64,000 nucleotides of DNA from Hymenobacter sp. CRA2 (GTDB lineage Bacteria > Bacteroidota > Bacteroidia > Cytophagales > Hymenobacteraceae): assembly GCF_002007105.1 (NCBI RefSeq), contig NZ_MVBC01000008.1, positions 186,001-250,000 of the forward strand, read 5' to 3'. A model generated the notes under the pieces. That model searched no databases. It was given only the letters and a program-made list of their open reading frames with translations, and was not told the origin of the DNA. A program made the translations under genes and the position numbers. Position 1 is the first letter of the stretch; each line of letters opens with the position of its first letter. Below are positions 45,969 to 54,535 of the stretch, piece by piece.

Positions 45969-45976
45969 TACGTTTG
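45969..45976 (+). promoter_or_regulatory. Possible -7 box before the LRR gene
   Basis: TACGTTTG between the two genes, ending 2 bases before the ATG at 45979. Either an internal promoter for a leaderless message or a chance match. Confidence 0.35.
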
Positions 45977-45978
45977 CC

Positions 45979-46920
45979 ATGTTCCGCATCAATGCCCGTG
46001 GCCGCAACACTGTCCGCCCCGCCACCCCGCCTGCGCCGCCGGTGTTGCCCATAGCCCAGGAGCCGCTACCGGCACCGCTACGGTCCCCCGTGGCCCCGGC
46101 CGAGGGACCCATGGTGGTAGCCCCCGACCAGGTCCGCGCCCTGCTGCTCGGCGGCCGGATGCCCGCGGCGCTGGTCGTCAACGGCCCGGTGCGGCTGCGC
46201 GGCGAGCTGCGCCTGCGCGAACTGCCCGCTTACCTCGAATGCACCCAGCTCGACGTGCGCGACTGTGCCCACCTGGAGCTGCTGCCCGAGCGCCTGCGGG
46301 CCGTCAACGTACGGGCTTCGGGAACGGCCGTGCGTGAAGTGGGCGGCGACTGGCTGGTGCGTGAACACCTGGACCTGAGCAACTGCCCGCGCCTGCGCCA
46401 GCTGCCCGAGCGCCTCACCGCCCGCTCGCTCGATGTAAGCAACTGCCCGCAGCTGCGGCAGCTGCCCGCCGGCCTGCACCTCACGCACTGGCTGGAGGTG
46501 GCTGGCAGCGGCCTCGGCAGCCTGCCCGACGGCTTGCGGGTGCCGCTGCGCTGGCAGGGCACTTCGGTGGACGAGCGCACCGCCTTCCGCCCCGACGAGC
46601 TGCGGGCCATCGACCTGCTGCAGGTGCGCAACGTGACGCACCGCCGCGTGCTCATCGAGCGCATGGGCCTAGAGCGCTTTATGCGCGAGCTGGGCGGGTT
46701 GGTGCTCGACCGCGACCGGGACGCGGGCGGGGAGCGGCAGCTGCTGTGCGTGCCCCTGACCGACGACGAACCCATCCATGCTCTGCGCGTGAACTGCCCT
46801 TCCACCGGCCACGTGTACGTGCTGCGTGTGCCGCCCCACATCCGCACCTGCCGCCGCGCCGCCGCCTGGCTGGCCGGTTTCGAGGACGAACGTGACTACC
46901 AGCCGCTCATCGAAACCTGA
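45979..46920 (+). CDS. Leucine-rich-repeat protein with DUF6745-like C-terminus
   Basis: 313 aa, soluble. The Pro-rich N-terminus (about 10-45) is probably disordered. Residues about 60-190 hold short LRR-like repeats of 20-22 residues: LDVRDCAHLELLPERL, LDLSNCPRLRQLPERL, LDVSNCPQLRQLPAGL. The C-terminal 110 residues (NVTHRRVLIERMGLERFM ... YVLRVPPHIRTCRRAAAWL ... DYQPLIET) match what I know as DUF6745. The start may instead be the ATG at 46111 (MVVAPDQVRALL). Same-strand neighbours are the small histidine-motif gene 15 bases upstream and the VWA gene 91 bases downstream. Function unknown. Confidence 0.8.
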   Translation: MFRINARGRNTVRPATPPAPPVLPIAQEPLPAPLRSPVAPAEGPMVVAPDQVRALLLGGRMPAALVVNGPVRLRGELRLRELPAYLECTQLDVRDCAHLELLPERLRAVNVRASGTAVREVGGDWLVREHLDLSNCPRLRQLPERLTARSLDVSNCPQLRQLPAGLHLTHWLEVAGSGLGSLPDGLRVPLRWQGTSVDERTAFRPDELRAIDLLQVRNVTHRRVLIERMGLERFMRELGGLVLDRDRDAGGERQLLCVPLTDDEPIHALRVNCPSTGHVYVLRVPPHIRTCRRAAAWLAGFEDERDYQPLIET

Positions 46921-47011
46921 GCGCCGAACTACTTAGCTAATCCTAGTGCCTCTGAGTCTGCCCGCCGCAGGGCGGCTGCGAGGCTTTCTTCCACCCCAAT
47001 CCCCTTTGCCC

Positions 47012-48859
47012 ATGCAGATTACCCAGCAACCAGCCCAGGCCGTGCTCCTCGAAAACACGGCCGACACCACCAGCTTGCTGCTGAGCTTCCGTGAAGACGT
47101 GCCCAACCCTCAGCGCCGCCCCCTCAACGTGGCCCTGGTAATGGACCGCAGCGGCTCGATGGCCGGCGTGCCCCTGCGCTACGCCCAGCAGGCAGCCGCC
47201 AACTTCGTCGACCGCCTGTCGCCCGAAGACCGGTTGAGCATCGTGGTGTACGACGACCAGGTGGATACGCTGCTCGACGCGCAGCTGGTGACCGATAAGG
47301 ATGCTATCAAGCGCATCATCAGCGGCATCCGGGCCGGGGGGCTGACCAACCTGAGCGGGGGCTGGCTGCGCGGCTGCGAGCTGGTGGCCAAGCACCGGAG
47401 CGACGAACAAGTAAACCGGGTGCTGTTGCTCACCGACGGGCAGGCCAACGCGGGCATCACGCAAGCTAAGGTGCTCATCAGCACCGCGAGCAAGAAAGCC
47501 GAAGAAGGTATTTCGACCACTACGCTGGGTTTTGGGGAGCATTTCGAGGAAGACCTGCTCATTGGCATGGCGCGGGCAGCGGGCGGCAACTTCTACTTTA
47601 TCCAGTCGCCCGACGACGCGGCCGAAGTATTTGCGGCCGAGCTGGACAGCCTCAAGGCCGTAGCTGCCCAGAACCTGACGGTGACCCTGAAGCCTCTGGG
47701 TGCGGTGCAGGTACTCGATGTGCTGAGCCTGGCCCGCACCGAGACCCAGGCCGGCGGGGAGCTGCTGGTGCGCCTCGGCGACGTGTACGAAAACGAAGAC
47801 AAGCTGCTCGGGCTGCAGCTGAACCTGCCTGCGCTGCCGCCGGGCCCGCACCAGCTGTTGCAGCTCAGCTACCGCGCCGATGTGATTCGCAACGGCGCCG
47901 TGGAAGTAGTAAGCGGCGACTACGTGGTGCAGGTGACGGCCGGACCCATCGAGGCCGTAGCCGCCGCCACTGACAGCCGCGTAACGCTGGACCTGGCAGT
48001 GCTGCGCATCGGCCGCGACAAGGAACGGGCCGTGGACCTGGCCGACACCGGACAGCATGCCGAAGCCGAAGCCCTGCTGCGCCAGGTCATTACCGATCTG
48101 AAAGCGGCCGGCCTGCACGAGCACTTCGAAATTGCGGAGGAAATCGATCAGCTCGCACACTACGCCGAGCGCATTGCCAAGCGCCACCTCGACAACGCCA
48201 GCCGCAAGGAGCTGCGCGACCAGGCCTTCCAGGGTCGGCAGGCCCGTCAGGCCCTGGCCGGCCGCGGCGTGAGCGTGGATGCGGCGGCTTACGCGCTGCC
48301 AGTGGTAACCGACGCGGCGGCCGGCGGCGTGGAGCTGGTGTGCTTCCGCGAGGGCGGCAAGCTGCGCATGAAAGTGATAAGCGAAGGCTACGCCGACCTG
48401 AACGTGCAGTTCCCGCGCGACCTGCGGGCTGAAGGTGCTCACTACTTGGTGGAAACGCTGGAACCCAGCCAGGACGGCTCGTTTTACCGCGCCAAGGGCA
48501 GCATCACCCGCCTTGTGCGTGCCGGCGAAAATGACCCCTTGGCCGGCCGGCAGTTCGGCGCGGGGCGCAGCCGCTCGGTTAGCGTCACTACTTCGGTGGC
48601 CCGCACGCCCAAAACGCTGGCCGATCTGCAGGAAACCGACGCCGTGGGCAACGGTATCTTGGTACAGGTGGTGAAGGACAAGAGCAAGCTGCGCGCCCGC
48701 GTGGTAAGCGACGGGTTTGAGCCCGACTGGAACATGCGCTTCCCCCGCGACATCCGCCAGGAAAACACGCTCTACGTGGTCGACCACGTGAACACCGCGC
48801 CCGACGGCAAGTCCTACATTGCCAGCGGCGACATCAAGCGCTTCGTGCAGCCGGCGTAA
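47012..48859 (+). CDS. Cytoplasmic VWA-domain protein with duplicated C-terminal domain
   Basis: 615 aa with no signal peptide or membrane helix. The VWA domain (about residues 40-215) has a full metal-ion site: DRSGS, the Thr in GGLTNLSGG, and Asp in LLTDGQANAG. A beta-rich and a helical region follow (about 220-420). The last 180 residues hold two copies of one domain: VELVCFREGGKLRMKVISEGY...VQFPRDLR..G..YLVE and VQVVKDKSKLRARVVSDGF...MRFPRDIR....YVVD, each ending in a ..I.R.V strand. I do not recognise that domain. VWA proteins often act as metal-dependent scaffolds with AAA+ ATPases, but no such partner is adjacent. Confidence 0.85.
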   Translation: MQITQQPAQAVLLENTADTTSLLLSFREDVPNPQRRPLNVALVMDRSGSMAGVPLRYAQQAAANFVDRLSPEDRLSIVVYDDQVDTLLDAQLVTDKDAIKRIISGIRAGGLTNLSGGWLRGCELVAKHRSDEQVNRVLLLTDGQANAGITQAKVLISTASKKAEEGISTTTLGFGEHFEEDLLIGMARAAGGNFYFIQSPDDAAEVFAAELDSLKAVAAQNLTVTLKPLGAVQVLDVLSLARTETQAGGELLVRLGDVYENEDKLLGLQLNLPALPPGPHQLLQLSYRADVIRNGAVEVVSGDYVVQVTAGPIEAVAAATDSRVTLDLAVLRIGRDKERAVDLADTGQHAEAEALLRQVITDLKAAGLHEHFEIAEEIDQLAHYAERIAKRHLDNASRKELRDQAFQGRQARQALAGRGVSVDAAAYALPVVTDAAAGGVELVCFREGGKLRMKVISEGYADLNVQFPRDLRAEGAHYLVETLEPSQDGSFYRAKGSITRLVRAGENDPLAGRQFGAGRSRSVSVTTSVARTPKTLADLQETDAVGNGILVQVVKDKSKLRARVVSDGFEPDWNMRFPRDIRQENTLYVVDHVNTAPDGKSYIASGDIKRFVQPA

Positions 48860-48870
48860 GCGAGTAATCT

Positions 48871-48953
48871 GCCAGAGCTAGAAGTTAGGGCTAGCTCTGG
48901 CATTGGTCACCATTCGGAATAGCAAAGGCCCTGCCAACCCGGTGGGGCCTTTA
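48871..48953 (+). terminator. Two successive hairpins after the VWA gene
   Basis: The first is a perfect 11-bp stem (48871-48881 with 48891-48901) without a T tract. The second pairs AAAGGCCC near 48925 with GGGCCTTT near 48945. Confidence 0.6.
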
Positions 48954-49002
48954 TGCATTGGTTAAGACGCGGCTGCCGCTAAGGTGCTCTGGGTAAAAAT
49001 TC

Positions 49003-49010
49003 TAGCTTTG
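49003..49010 (+). promoter_or_regulatory. -7 box before the saccharopine dehydrogenase-like gene
   Basis: TAGCTTTG, 27 bases before the ATG at 49038. Confidence 0.55.
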
Positions 49011-49037
49011 CTCATCCCCACCTGAACGCATCCTCCC

Positions 49038-50270
49038 ATGACCACCTTCAAGCTCGGCCTTATCCGCGAAGGCAAAATCCCCGTTGACCGCCGCGTACCG
49101 CTCACCCCGAAAAAGTGCGTGGAAGTGCAGCAAACCTGGCCGCAGGTGCAGGTAGTAGCCCAAAGCAGCGACATCCGCAGCTACGCCGACCGCGAGTACA
49201 GCGACTTAGGCATTCAGGTGCAAACGGATGTAACCGACTGCGACATTCTGCTGGGCGTGAAGGAAGTGCCCGTCGACCAGCTCATTCCGAACAAGACGTA
49301 CTGCTTCTTCTCGCACACCATCAAAAAACAGCCGGCCAACCGCAAGCTGCTGCGCGCCGTGCTCCAGAAAAACATCACGCTGGTCGACTACGAGGTGCTG
49401 ACCAACATACGCGGTGAAAGAATTGTGGCCTTTGGTTACTGGGCCGGGGTGGTAGGGGCCTACAACGGCCTGCTGACCTACGGGCGCAAGCACAACCTCT
49501 ACAACCTCAAGCCCGCCTACCTCTGCACCGACCTCGACGACATGCAGGAGGAGTACTTCAAGGTGCGGGCCCTGCCGCCCATCAAGATGGCCGTGACCGG
49601 CTCGGGCCGCGTCGCCCAAGGCGCCGTGCAGGTGCTTGATAAGATGGGTATCCGCCGCGTCAGCGTGTACGACTACCTCTACCTGGACTTCGACGAGCCG
49701 GTGTACACCCAGCTGCGTTCCTCCGATTACAACGCCCGCAAGGATGGCCGGGTGTGGGACACGCCCGATTTTCACCGCCACCCGGAGGAGTACCTCTCCA
49801 CGTTCAGCAAGTTCCTGCCGGTGACGGACCTGCTGATTGCCTGCGCCTACTGGGACCCGAAAGCGCCCAAGCTCTTTACCGAGGACGATACGCGTCAGCC
49901 TAACTTCCGCATCAACACCATTGCCGACGTGACCTGCGACGTGGACGGCTCCATTCCCGTCACCAAGCGCAGCACCAGCATCCCGGAGCCCGCCTTCGAC
50001 TACAACCCGCGCACCGGGGAGCTGGAGCCGGCTTACTCGCACCCGCTGAACCTCACGGTCATGGCCGTGGACAACCTGCCTTGCGAGCTGCCGCGCAATG
50101 CCTCCCGCGACTTCGGCCGTCAGCTCATCGACAACGTGTTTCCGCACCTGTTCGGCCCCGACCCCGATGGCATTATCGAGCGGGCTACCATTGCCCGCGG
50201 CGGCCGCCTCACCCCGCGCTACGAGTACTTGCAGGATTACGTGGGCGCGGACGTACTGGCCGCGTACTAG
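49038..50270 (+). CDS. Saccharopine dehydrogenase / alanine dehydrogenase-like oxidoreductase
   Basis: 410 aa. N-terminal alanine dehydrogenase/transhydrogenase-type domain starting KLGLIREGKIPVDRRVPLTP (about residues 5-24), and a Rossmann domain with GSGRVAQGAVQVLDKMG (about 190-206). The sequence is closest in style to lysine-forming saccharopine dehydrogenases (the LYS1 type), with conserved KEVP and SHTIKKQ segments. The reaction would be NAD-dependent interconversion of saccharopine and lysine, but bacterial members of this group are poorly characterised and the substrate remains inferred. It is convergent with the DUF1206 gene, whose stop is only 3 bases away. Confidence 0.82.
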   Translation: MTTFKLGLIREGKIPVDRRVPLTPKKCVEVQQTWPQVQVVAQSSDIRSYADREYSDLGIQVQTDVTDCDILLGVKEVPVDQLIPNKTYCFFSHTIKKQPANRKLLRAVLQKNITLVDYEVLTNIRGERIVAFGYWAGVVGAYNGLLTYGRKHNLYNLKPAYLCTDLDDMQEEYFKVRALPPIKMAVTGSGRVAQGAVQVLDKMGIRRVSVYDYLYLDFDEPVYTQLRSSDYNARKDGRVWDTPDFHRHPEEYLSTFSKFLPVTDLLIACAYWDPKAPKLFTEDDTRQPNFRINTIADVTCDVDGSIPVTKRSTSIPEPAFDYNPRTGELEPAYSHPLNLTVMAVDNLPCELPRNASRDFGRQLIDNVFPHLFGPDPDGIIERATIARGGRLTPRYEYLQDYVGADVLAAY

Positions 50271-50273
50271 CCG

Positions 50274-51065
50274 CTAGCCCGGCCCCTGCATGATGGGGTA
50301 GCGCGCCCGCACCAACATATACAGCCCGTAGCACACGAAGCCCGCGGCCACGACGAGCAAGACTCCGCTGCCCATGGCCGCCAGGATGTCAAACGCCCCG
50401 TCGGTGTCGCGGGCTTCGCGCGGGTTGCCGTGCAGGGCCGCCCGCAGCAAGTAATAGCCCAGAATGCTCCAGACGATGCCCCGGGCCGTGTAGCCCACCT
50501 GCCCGAAGCGGTACACCATCCGCCAGGGCTGCTCCGACATCCGCCGGGCATTGACTTCCTCGTTCATGGTGCCCGCGTAGGCCTGGTAGAGCTGAAACAG
50601 GGCAATGCCGATGACCGTCAGCGCCACGACCCCGATCAGCCACTGGCCGTAGGCGTAGCTGAGCAGGCGCGCAATGAGGTGCTGCTGCGACTCGCCGGTG
50701 GCCCGGCCTGCCCAGGCCAGCTGGGCCGCGTAATAGGCCAGCCAGCCGTAGCCCACGGCGCTGCAGGCGAAGAAAAACCGCTTGCTGAGGCCCTTGGCAT
50801 CGTAGCCGCAGTTTTCCGTGTTGAAAGCCGCCTGCACGAAGCGCCACGACACGTAAGCGGCCAGGCCCAGCGCCAGCAAGCCCAGCAGCCAAGGGCCCAA
50901 CGGCAGGTGCTCAATGGTGAGCAGAGCTTGTTCCCGGTCGGCTTTGGCAGCGCGCACCCCGCCGGCCGCTTCCGCTGCCAGCAGGCCCAGCAGCAGGTAC
51001 ACCACGCCCTGCGCGGCCAGCCCACACCGCGCCAGCACGGCAAAAGCCTTGGCGGGTTTGGGCAT
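50274..51065 (-). CDS. DUF1206 membrane protein, copy 1
   Basis: 263 aa with six hydrophobic helices arranged as three similar two-helix units, each opening with a FARxGxAAxGxVY-like pattern (LARCGLAAQGVVYLLLG, CSAVGYGWLAYYAA, FGQVGYTARGIVWSILG). This is the DUF1206 layout. I chose the ATG at 51065 (MPKPAKAFAVL); the longer frame starts at a TTG. The stop is 3 bases from the stop of the convergent gene. Function unknown. It is a tandem relative of the next gene upstream. Confidence 0.88.
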   Translation of the reverse strand: MPKPAKAFAVLARCGLAAQGVVYLLLGLLAAEAAGGVRAAKADREQALLTIEHLPLGPWLLGLLALGLAAYVSWRFVQAAFNTENCGYDAKGLSKRFFFACSAVGYGWLAYYAAQLAWAGRATGESQQHLIARLLSYAYGQWLIGVVALTVIGIALFQLYQAYAGTMNEEVNARRMSEQPWRMVYRFGQVGYTARGIVWSILGYYLLRAALHGNPREARDTDGAFDILAAMGSGVLLVVAAGFVCYGLYMLVRARYPIMQGPG

Positions 51066-51107
51066 ATCCGGGAGCGTAAGCGAGTTCGGTTGAGGCACGG
51101 GCAAAAA

Positions 51108-51133
51108 GAAAACCGTTCAGTTGAACGGTTTTC
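51108..51133 (-). terminator. Terminator between the two DUF1206 genes
   Basis: Perfect 12-bp stem (51108-51119 with 51122-51133) and T residues on the minus strand. It separates the two paralogues despite their shared direction. Confidence 0.85.
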
Positions 51134-51180
51134 ATACGCCAGGCCGGGCCCGGCGGGTTATACGTAGCCGCGAAACGGGT

Positions 51181-52020
51181 TTACACCCCGCGCAGGATGG
51201 GGTACTTGGCGCGCACCAGCATGTACAAGCCGTAGGCCACAAGGCCCAGTGCCACGATAAGCAGCGGCGCCCGGCCGATAGAGGCCAGAAAATCAAAGGC
51301 GCCTTCGGTGCCCTGGGCTTCGCTGGCGTTGGCATGGCGGGCGGCCTGCACCAGGAAGTACCCCAAAATGCCCCACACGATGCCCCGGGCCGTGTAGCCC
51401 AGCTGACCCACGCGGTATACCAAACGCTGCTGCTCAGTCGGCAGCTGGCTGCTGTTGACGTGCTTGGCAAACGAGCCGGAATAAGCCCGCACGAGCTGAT
51501 ACACCCCAATGCCGATGACAAACAAACCCGCGGCCCCCACCAGCCACTGCCCGTAGTCCTGCTCCAGCAGCTTGGCCACCATCGATTGGCGGGTATTGCC
51601 GCCACCACCGCCGGCACTGGTGTTTTCGAAGGCTGCTTTGCCGGCAATAAATGCCAGCACCGCGTAGCCCACCGCCGAGGCTACGTACCCAATGCGCGTG
51701 GCAATGCCCTTGGCGCTATTGCCTTTACCCTCTGTGTCGCGGATGGCCTGCACCAGGCGCCAGACCACGTAGCCGGCCAGCCCAAATGCCACCAGGCCCA
51801 GTAGCCAGCGGCCCAGGGGCATGTCCTGTACGGTTTGCAGCACTTGTTGCTTATCGGCGGTGCGGCCGCCGTTCAGGCCGGTAGCGGCCATTACAGCCAG
51901 GGCGCCGAGGATGCCATATACAATGCCCTTGGCCGCGAAGCCAAAGCGCGCGAGGGTCCGCAGGCCGTCGGCCGGCGAGGCCGGCAGGCGCGCCGGCATG
52001 GAAGAAGAAAGTGTAGCCAT
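51181..52020 (-). CDS. DUF1206 membrane protein, copy 2
   Basis: 279 aa, same six-helix, three-unit plan as the gene downstream (LARFGFAAKGIVYGILG, ASAVGYAVLAFIAG, VGQLGYTARGIVWGILG). The two proteins are alike along their whole length, including the C-terminal ...LYMLVRAKYPI, so they arose by tandem duplication, but they have drifted well apart. A terminator lies between them, so they can be regulated separately. Function unknown. Confidence 0.9.
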   Translation of the reverse strand: MATLSSSMPARLPASPADGLRTLARFGFAAKGIVYGILGALAVMAATGLNGGRTADKQQVLQTVQDMPLGRWLLGLVAFGLAGYVVWRLVQAIRDTEGKGNSAKGIATRIGYVASAVGYAVLAFIAGKAAFENTSAGGGGGNTRQSMVAKLLEQDYGQWLVGAAGLFVIGIGVYQLVRAYSGSFAKHVNSSQLPTEQQRLVYRVGQLGYTARGIVWGILGYFLVQAARHANASEAQGTEGAFDFLASIGRAPLLIVALGLVAYGLYMLVRAKYPILRGV

Positions 52021-52082
52021 GATATGCGGATGCTAGGTTGGAATTCTACCGCATACGCACCCGGCCGCCGTCGGGTCCATTC

Positions 52083-52649
52083 TCAACGGTCCAAATGGCT
52101 GAACACGCCGCCGGGCCGGAATACCTGCGCCCCGATGGCCAGCAGCGGCTGGTTTTCGGGGCGGTCCAGCGTCAGAATGGGCTTGTCCTGCAGCAGTTCG
52201 CTGCGCAGCAGGCGGTGCAGGTTGCCGCTCGGCGTGAGGAAGGGAATGAAAAACTGGTCGGCCAGGTCGGCCACGAGCAGGTTACGGATGTCGGCCGTTT
52301 CCTGCGTCACGGTCTGAATTTCGGGCCCAAACGGCGTAACGAACAACAGCCGCCCCGCCGCCACCGGCGTCTCGTAGTCGAAGCGGATGCCGGGCTGAAT
52401 GCCCCGCCCCAGGACGTAAATCACCGGCTGCCACTCGCCGTGCAGAAAGTAGCGGAGCATGGCTTGCTCCAGGCGCGAGTGAAAGCCTGACAGCACGCAG
52501 TGGCCGCGGTAGCGCTGTTCCATAGCCCACAACAAGGTGGGCCGCTCGATATCGGCGGGGTAGTCGCGCGAGCAGAAGAAGGCCCTTTTGGGCAGGCGAA
52601 ACAGCGCTTTGTTGCCCAGGGTGTGCAGCTCGGCCGGAGCGGTGTACAT
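52083..52649 (-). CDS. Stand-alone DprA/SLOG-like Rossmann protein
   Basis: 188 aa. The order of motifs follows the DprA (SMF) Rossmann core: FFCSRDYP in place of GSR, VLSGFHSRLEQAML in place of SGLARGID..AH..AL, VIYVLGRGIQPG in place of TIAVLGSG, then LFVTPFG, and ADIRNLLVADLADQFFIP in place of RNRIIAGL. It is much shorter than DprA and lacks a winged helix. I therefore call it SLOG-superfamily-like, which includes nucleotide-binding proteins of defence and signalling systems. ATG at 52649 chosen. Neighbours (DUF1206, CsbD) look stress related; no effector gene is adjacent. Confidence 0.65.
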   Translation of the reverse strand: MYTAPAELHTLGNKALFRLPKRAFFCSRDYPADIERPTLLWAMEQRYRGHCVLSGFHSRLEQAMLRYFLHGEWQPVIYVLGRGIQPGIRFDYETPVAAGRLLFVTPFGPEIQTVTQETADIRNLLVADLADQFFIPFLTPSGNLHRLLRSELLQDKPILTLDRPENQPLLAIGAQVFRPGGVFSHLDR

Positions 52650-52759
52650 AGCAGCGTCAGAAAAGGAGCCCCACGGCCGGAGCCGCCCGCCGCCGAAAAA
52701 CAACGCGGCCCCGTAGTATGCACTACGGGGCCGTTTGCAAAACAGTTAAGCGACGCTTC

Positions 52760-52978
52760 TTAGAACGTGCGGCGGAACCAGTCCTTGATGTCGTCAATGG
52801 TTTCGCCGGTTTTGTGCTGCAGGCGACCAAACCACTCGTCCTGCTGGCCTTCCTGGTAATCCAGGTCGTCGTCGGTGAGCTGGCCCCACTTCTGCTTGGC
52901 TTGGCCTTTGATCTGGTTCCAGTCGCCGCGGGCGCGCAATTCGGTTTGGTCGTTGAAGTTATTGTTATTCAGGTCCAT
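52760..52978 (-). CDS. CsbD family stress protein
   Basis: 72 aa, full-length CsbD-like protein: RARGDWNQIKGQAKQKWGQLTDDDL followed by an acidic stretch and LQHKTGETIDDIKDWF. Family members are abundant small soluble proteins raised in general stress; their biochemical role is unknown. Single gene with about 70-110 bases of spacer on either side. Confidence 0.93.
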   Translation of the reverse strand: MDLNNNNFNDQTELRARGDWNQIKGQAKQKWGQLTDDDLDYQEGQQDEWFGRLQHKTGETIDDIKDWFRRTF

Positions 52979-53052
52979 GATTGACAGGTGTTTTGGGGTG
53001 GTGCAAAAGCGTAATGCTCAGGTATACGCACCCGTTACGGCTGAGTTTCCTC

Positions 53053-53736
53053 TTACCCGCCCCACGCGCTGAAGAAAGCCGCCAGCAGAATCACTCCCAA
53101 AACCAGCTGCGTCCCTGTAGCCACGCCAAAACCCTCGGCGGCTTTGCCAAGCTTGCGGTTTTTGGCCTGCTTCTCAAAGCCGTGGTAGTACTGCGGGTCA
53201 TTGAGAAGCTCCGGCTTGGGCGCGGCTGCCTGCAGGGCGTCGCGCGGCGGCGGCGTGGTGCCGATGGCTACCCCGGCCGCAATACCGCCCAGAGGTCCTA
53301 CGTATGGCGTGAAAGAAGCGCCGAAAGTGCCCCAGAAGACGCCTTTGGCCGGTTTGTAGTGCTGACGGGCATCCAAGCGGCCTTTGGTGTAGCGTTGCTC
53401 CGGCGTCAGCCCGGCCAGGGGAGAGGTGTCGGTAGCAGGGGCGGGAGTGGCATCGGCCATTACCTCTTTGGTGCCGTTGGCGAAGCGTACCATAAACACC
53501 TCCGTCCGCGCCAGGGAAAGTGTGTCGGTAGCTGCGTGCGTCGAATCCGGGGCGGCGAGGTAGCGCAGATAGGCGGGCCCCACGAGCAGCACCCGCGCAG
53601 GGATTTCGTCCCCGTTGGTGCGCACGATTATGTCGGGGAATGGGGCGGCGGCTGCGGTGACCGGCGGCGCGGTGGGCTGTTGAGCCTGGGCACTAATGCC
53701 GGACAAAACCGCTAGCAGACACAGGATGCGGTACAT
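53053..53736 (-). CDS. Exported protein with N-terminal module shared with the next gene
   Basis: 227 aa. Signal peptide MYRILCLLAVLSGISAQAQ. Residues about 35-95 (IIVRTNGDEIPARVL ... EVFMVRFANGTKEVM) match the same part of the product of the adjacent upstream gene. The C-terminal half has a Gly-rich hydrophobic segment (about 135-165) and a final hydrophobic helix (about 205-225), so it may sit in the inner membrane. No named family. It lies 46 bases after the other gene on the same strand, so they are probably co-transcribed. Confidence 0.75.
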   Translation of the reverse strand: MYRILCLLAVLSGISAQAQQPTAPPVTAAAAPFPDIIVRTNGDEIPARVLLVGPAYLRYLAAPDSTHAATDTLSLARTEVFMVRFANGTKEVMADATPAPATDTSPLAGLTPEQRYTKGRLDARQHYKPAKGVFWGTFGASFTPYVGPLGGIAAGVAIGTTPPPRDALQAAAPKPELLNDPQYYHGFEKQAKNRKLGKAAEGFGVATGTQLVLGVILLAAFFSAWGG

Positions 53737-53782
53737 AAAGGCAGGGGGCATGACAATGCGGAATAGCTGGTGTAAATGAACG

Positions 53783-54535
53783 TTAGGGCCGGCGAGTGGT
53801 AAAGCCCATCAGCAAGCTAAGCCGTACGCCGTCGTTGCCGGGCACTACCGCCGCCGTAATGGGAAAATTGATGCCGCTGGCGGTGCGGATGGTCGTACCT
53901 GCAGCCAGGGCCACGCCCACGCTGACGGGCGTAATATTTGGCCCTAAGCCGACTTCAAAGCCCTTGGGCCCGCGCACGCCCAATAAGGCGTTGACGCTCG
54001 GAATAAACTTGCCCTGCTCCAGCCCACCAATCAGCGGCACAAACTCAAACAGGCCGCTGGTACCATTGGGCATGCGGAACAGCCGTGTTTCGAATTGCCA
54101 GCCGAATTGCGTCAGAAAAGGATTGACGTTGAATTCGCGCTCGGCATACGAGGCGGCACCGCCCGTGAGCACCGTAAAGCCCAGGCGCGGCCCGCTCAGG
54201 CGTACCCCGTCGTAGGCGGCTGGGCCGTCGCCGACCACGGCCTTGGTGCCGGGCGGCAGGGGCGAGGCACCCGCCGCCGACATGCTCGCGCCGGGCGCCG
54301 CATTCATCACTTCCTTGGTGCCGTTGGCGTATTTGATCATGAATACGTCCGCCCGCATCACCACGAAGAGGGGCCCGTCGGGGTTGTCGGTGCGCTTGTA
54401 GCGGATTTCGGTGGGCGTCACCTCCAATACTTTCACGCTTAGCTCGTCGCCGGTGCGCTTGGTAAGGATATCCTGTGCCCGGGCCGCATGGGCGAAACAC
54501 AGAGCGAAAACAAGCAGGAGTAATAGTCGGGTCAT
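53783..54535 (-). CDS. Exported protein with shared N-terminal module and beta-barrel-like C-terminus
   Basis: 250 aa. Signal peptide MTRLLLLLVFALCFAHAARAQ. The N-terminal module ILTKRTGDELSVKVLEV...IRYKR...VFMIKYANGTKEVM is shared with the downstream gene product. After a Pro/Gly linker, the C-terminal 140 residues look like an outer membrane barrel (LGFTVLTGGAASY, FETRLFRMPNG, VGLGPNITPVSVGVALAAG, LSLLMGFTTRRP). The module plus different C-terminal ends suggests a common small sensing or binding domain. Function unknown. Confidence 0.78.
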   Translation of the reverse strand: MTRLLLLLVFALCFAHAARAQDILTKRTGDELSVKVLEVTPTEIRYKRTDNPDGPLFVVMRADVFMIKYANGTKEVMNAAPGASMSAAGASPLPPGTKAVVGDGPAAYDGVRLSGPRLGFTVLTGGAASYAEREFNVNPFLTQFGWQFETRLFRMPNGTSGLFEFVPLIGGLEQGKFIPSVNALLGVRGPKGFEVGLGPNITPVSVGVALAAGTTIRTASGINFPITAAVVPGNDGVRLSLLMGFTTRRP

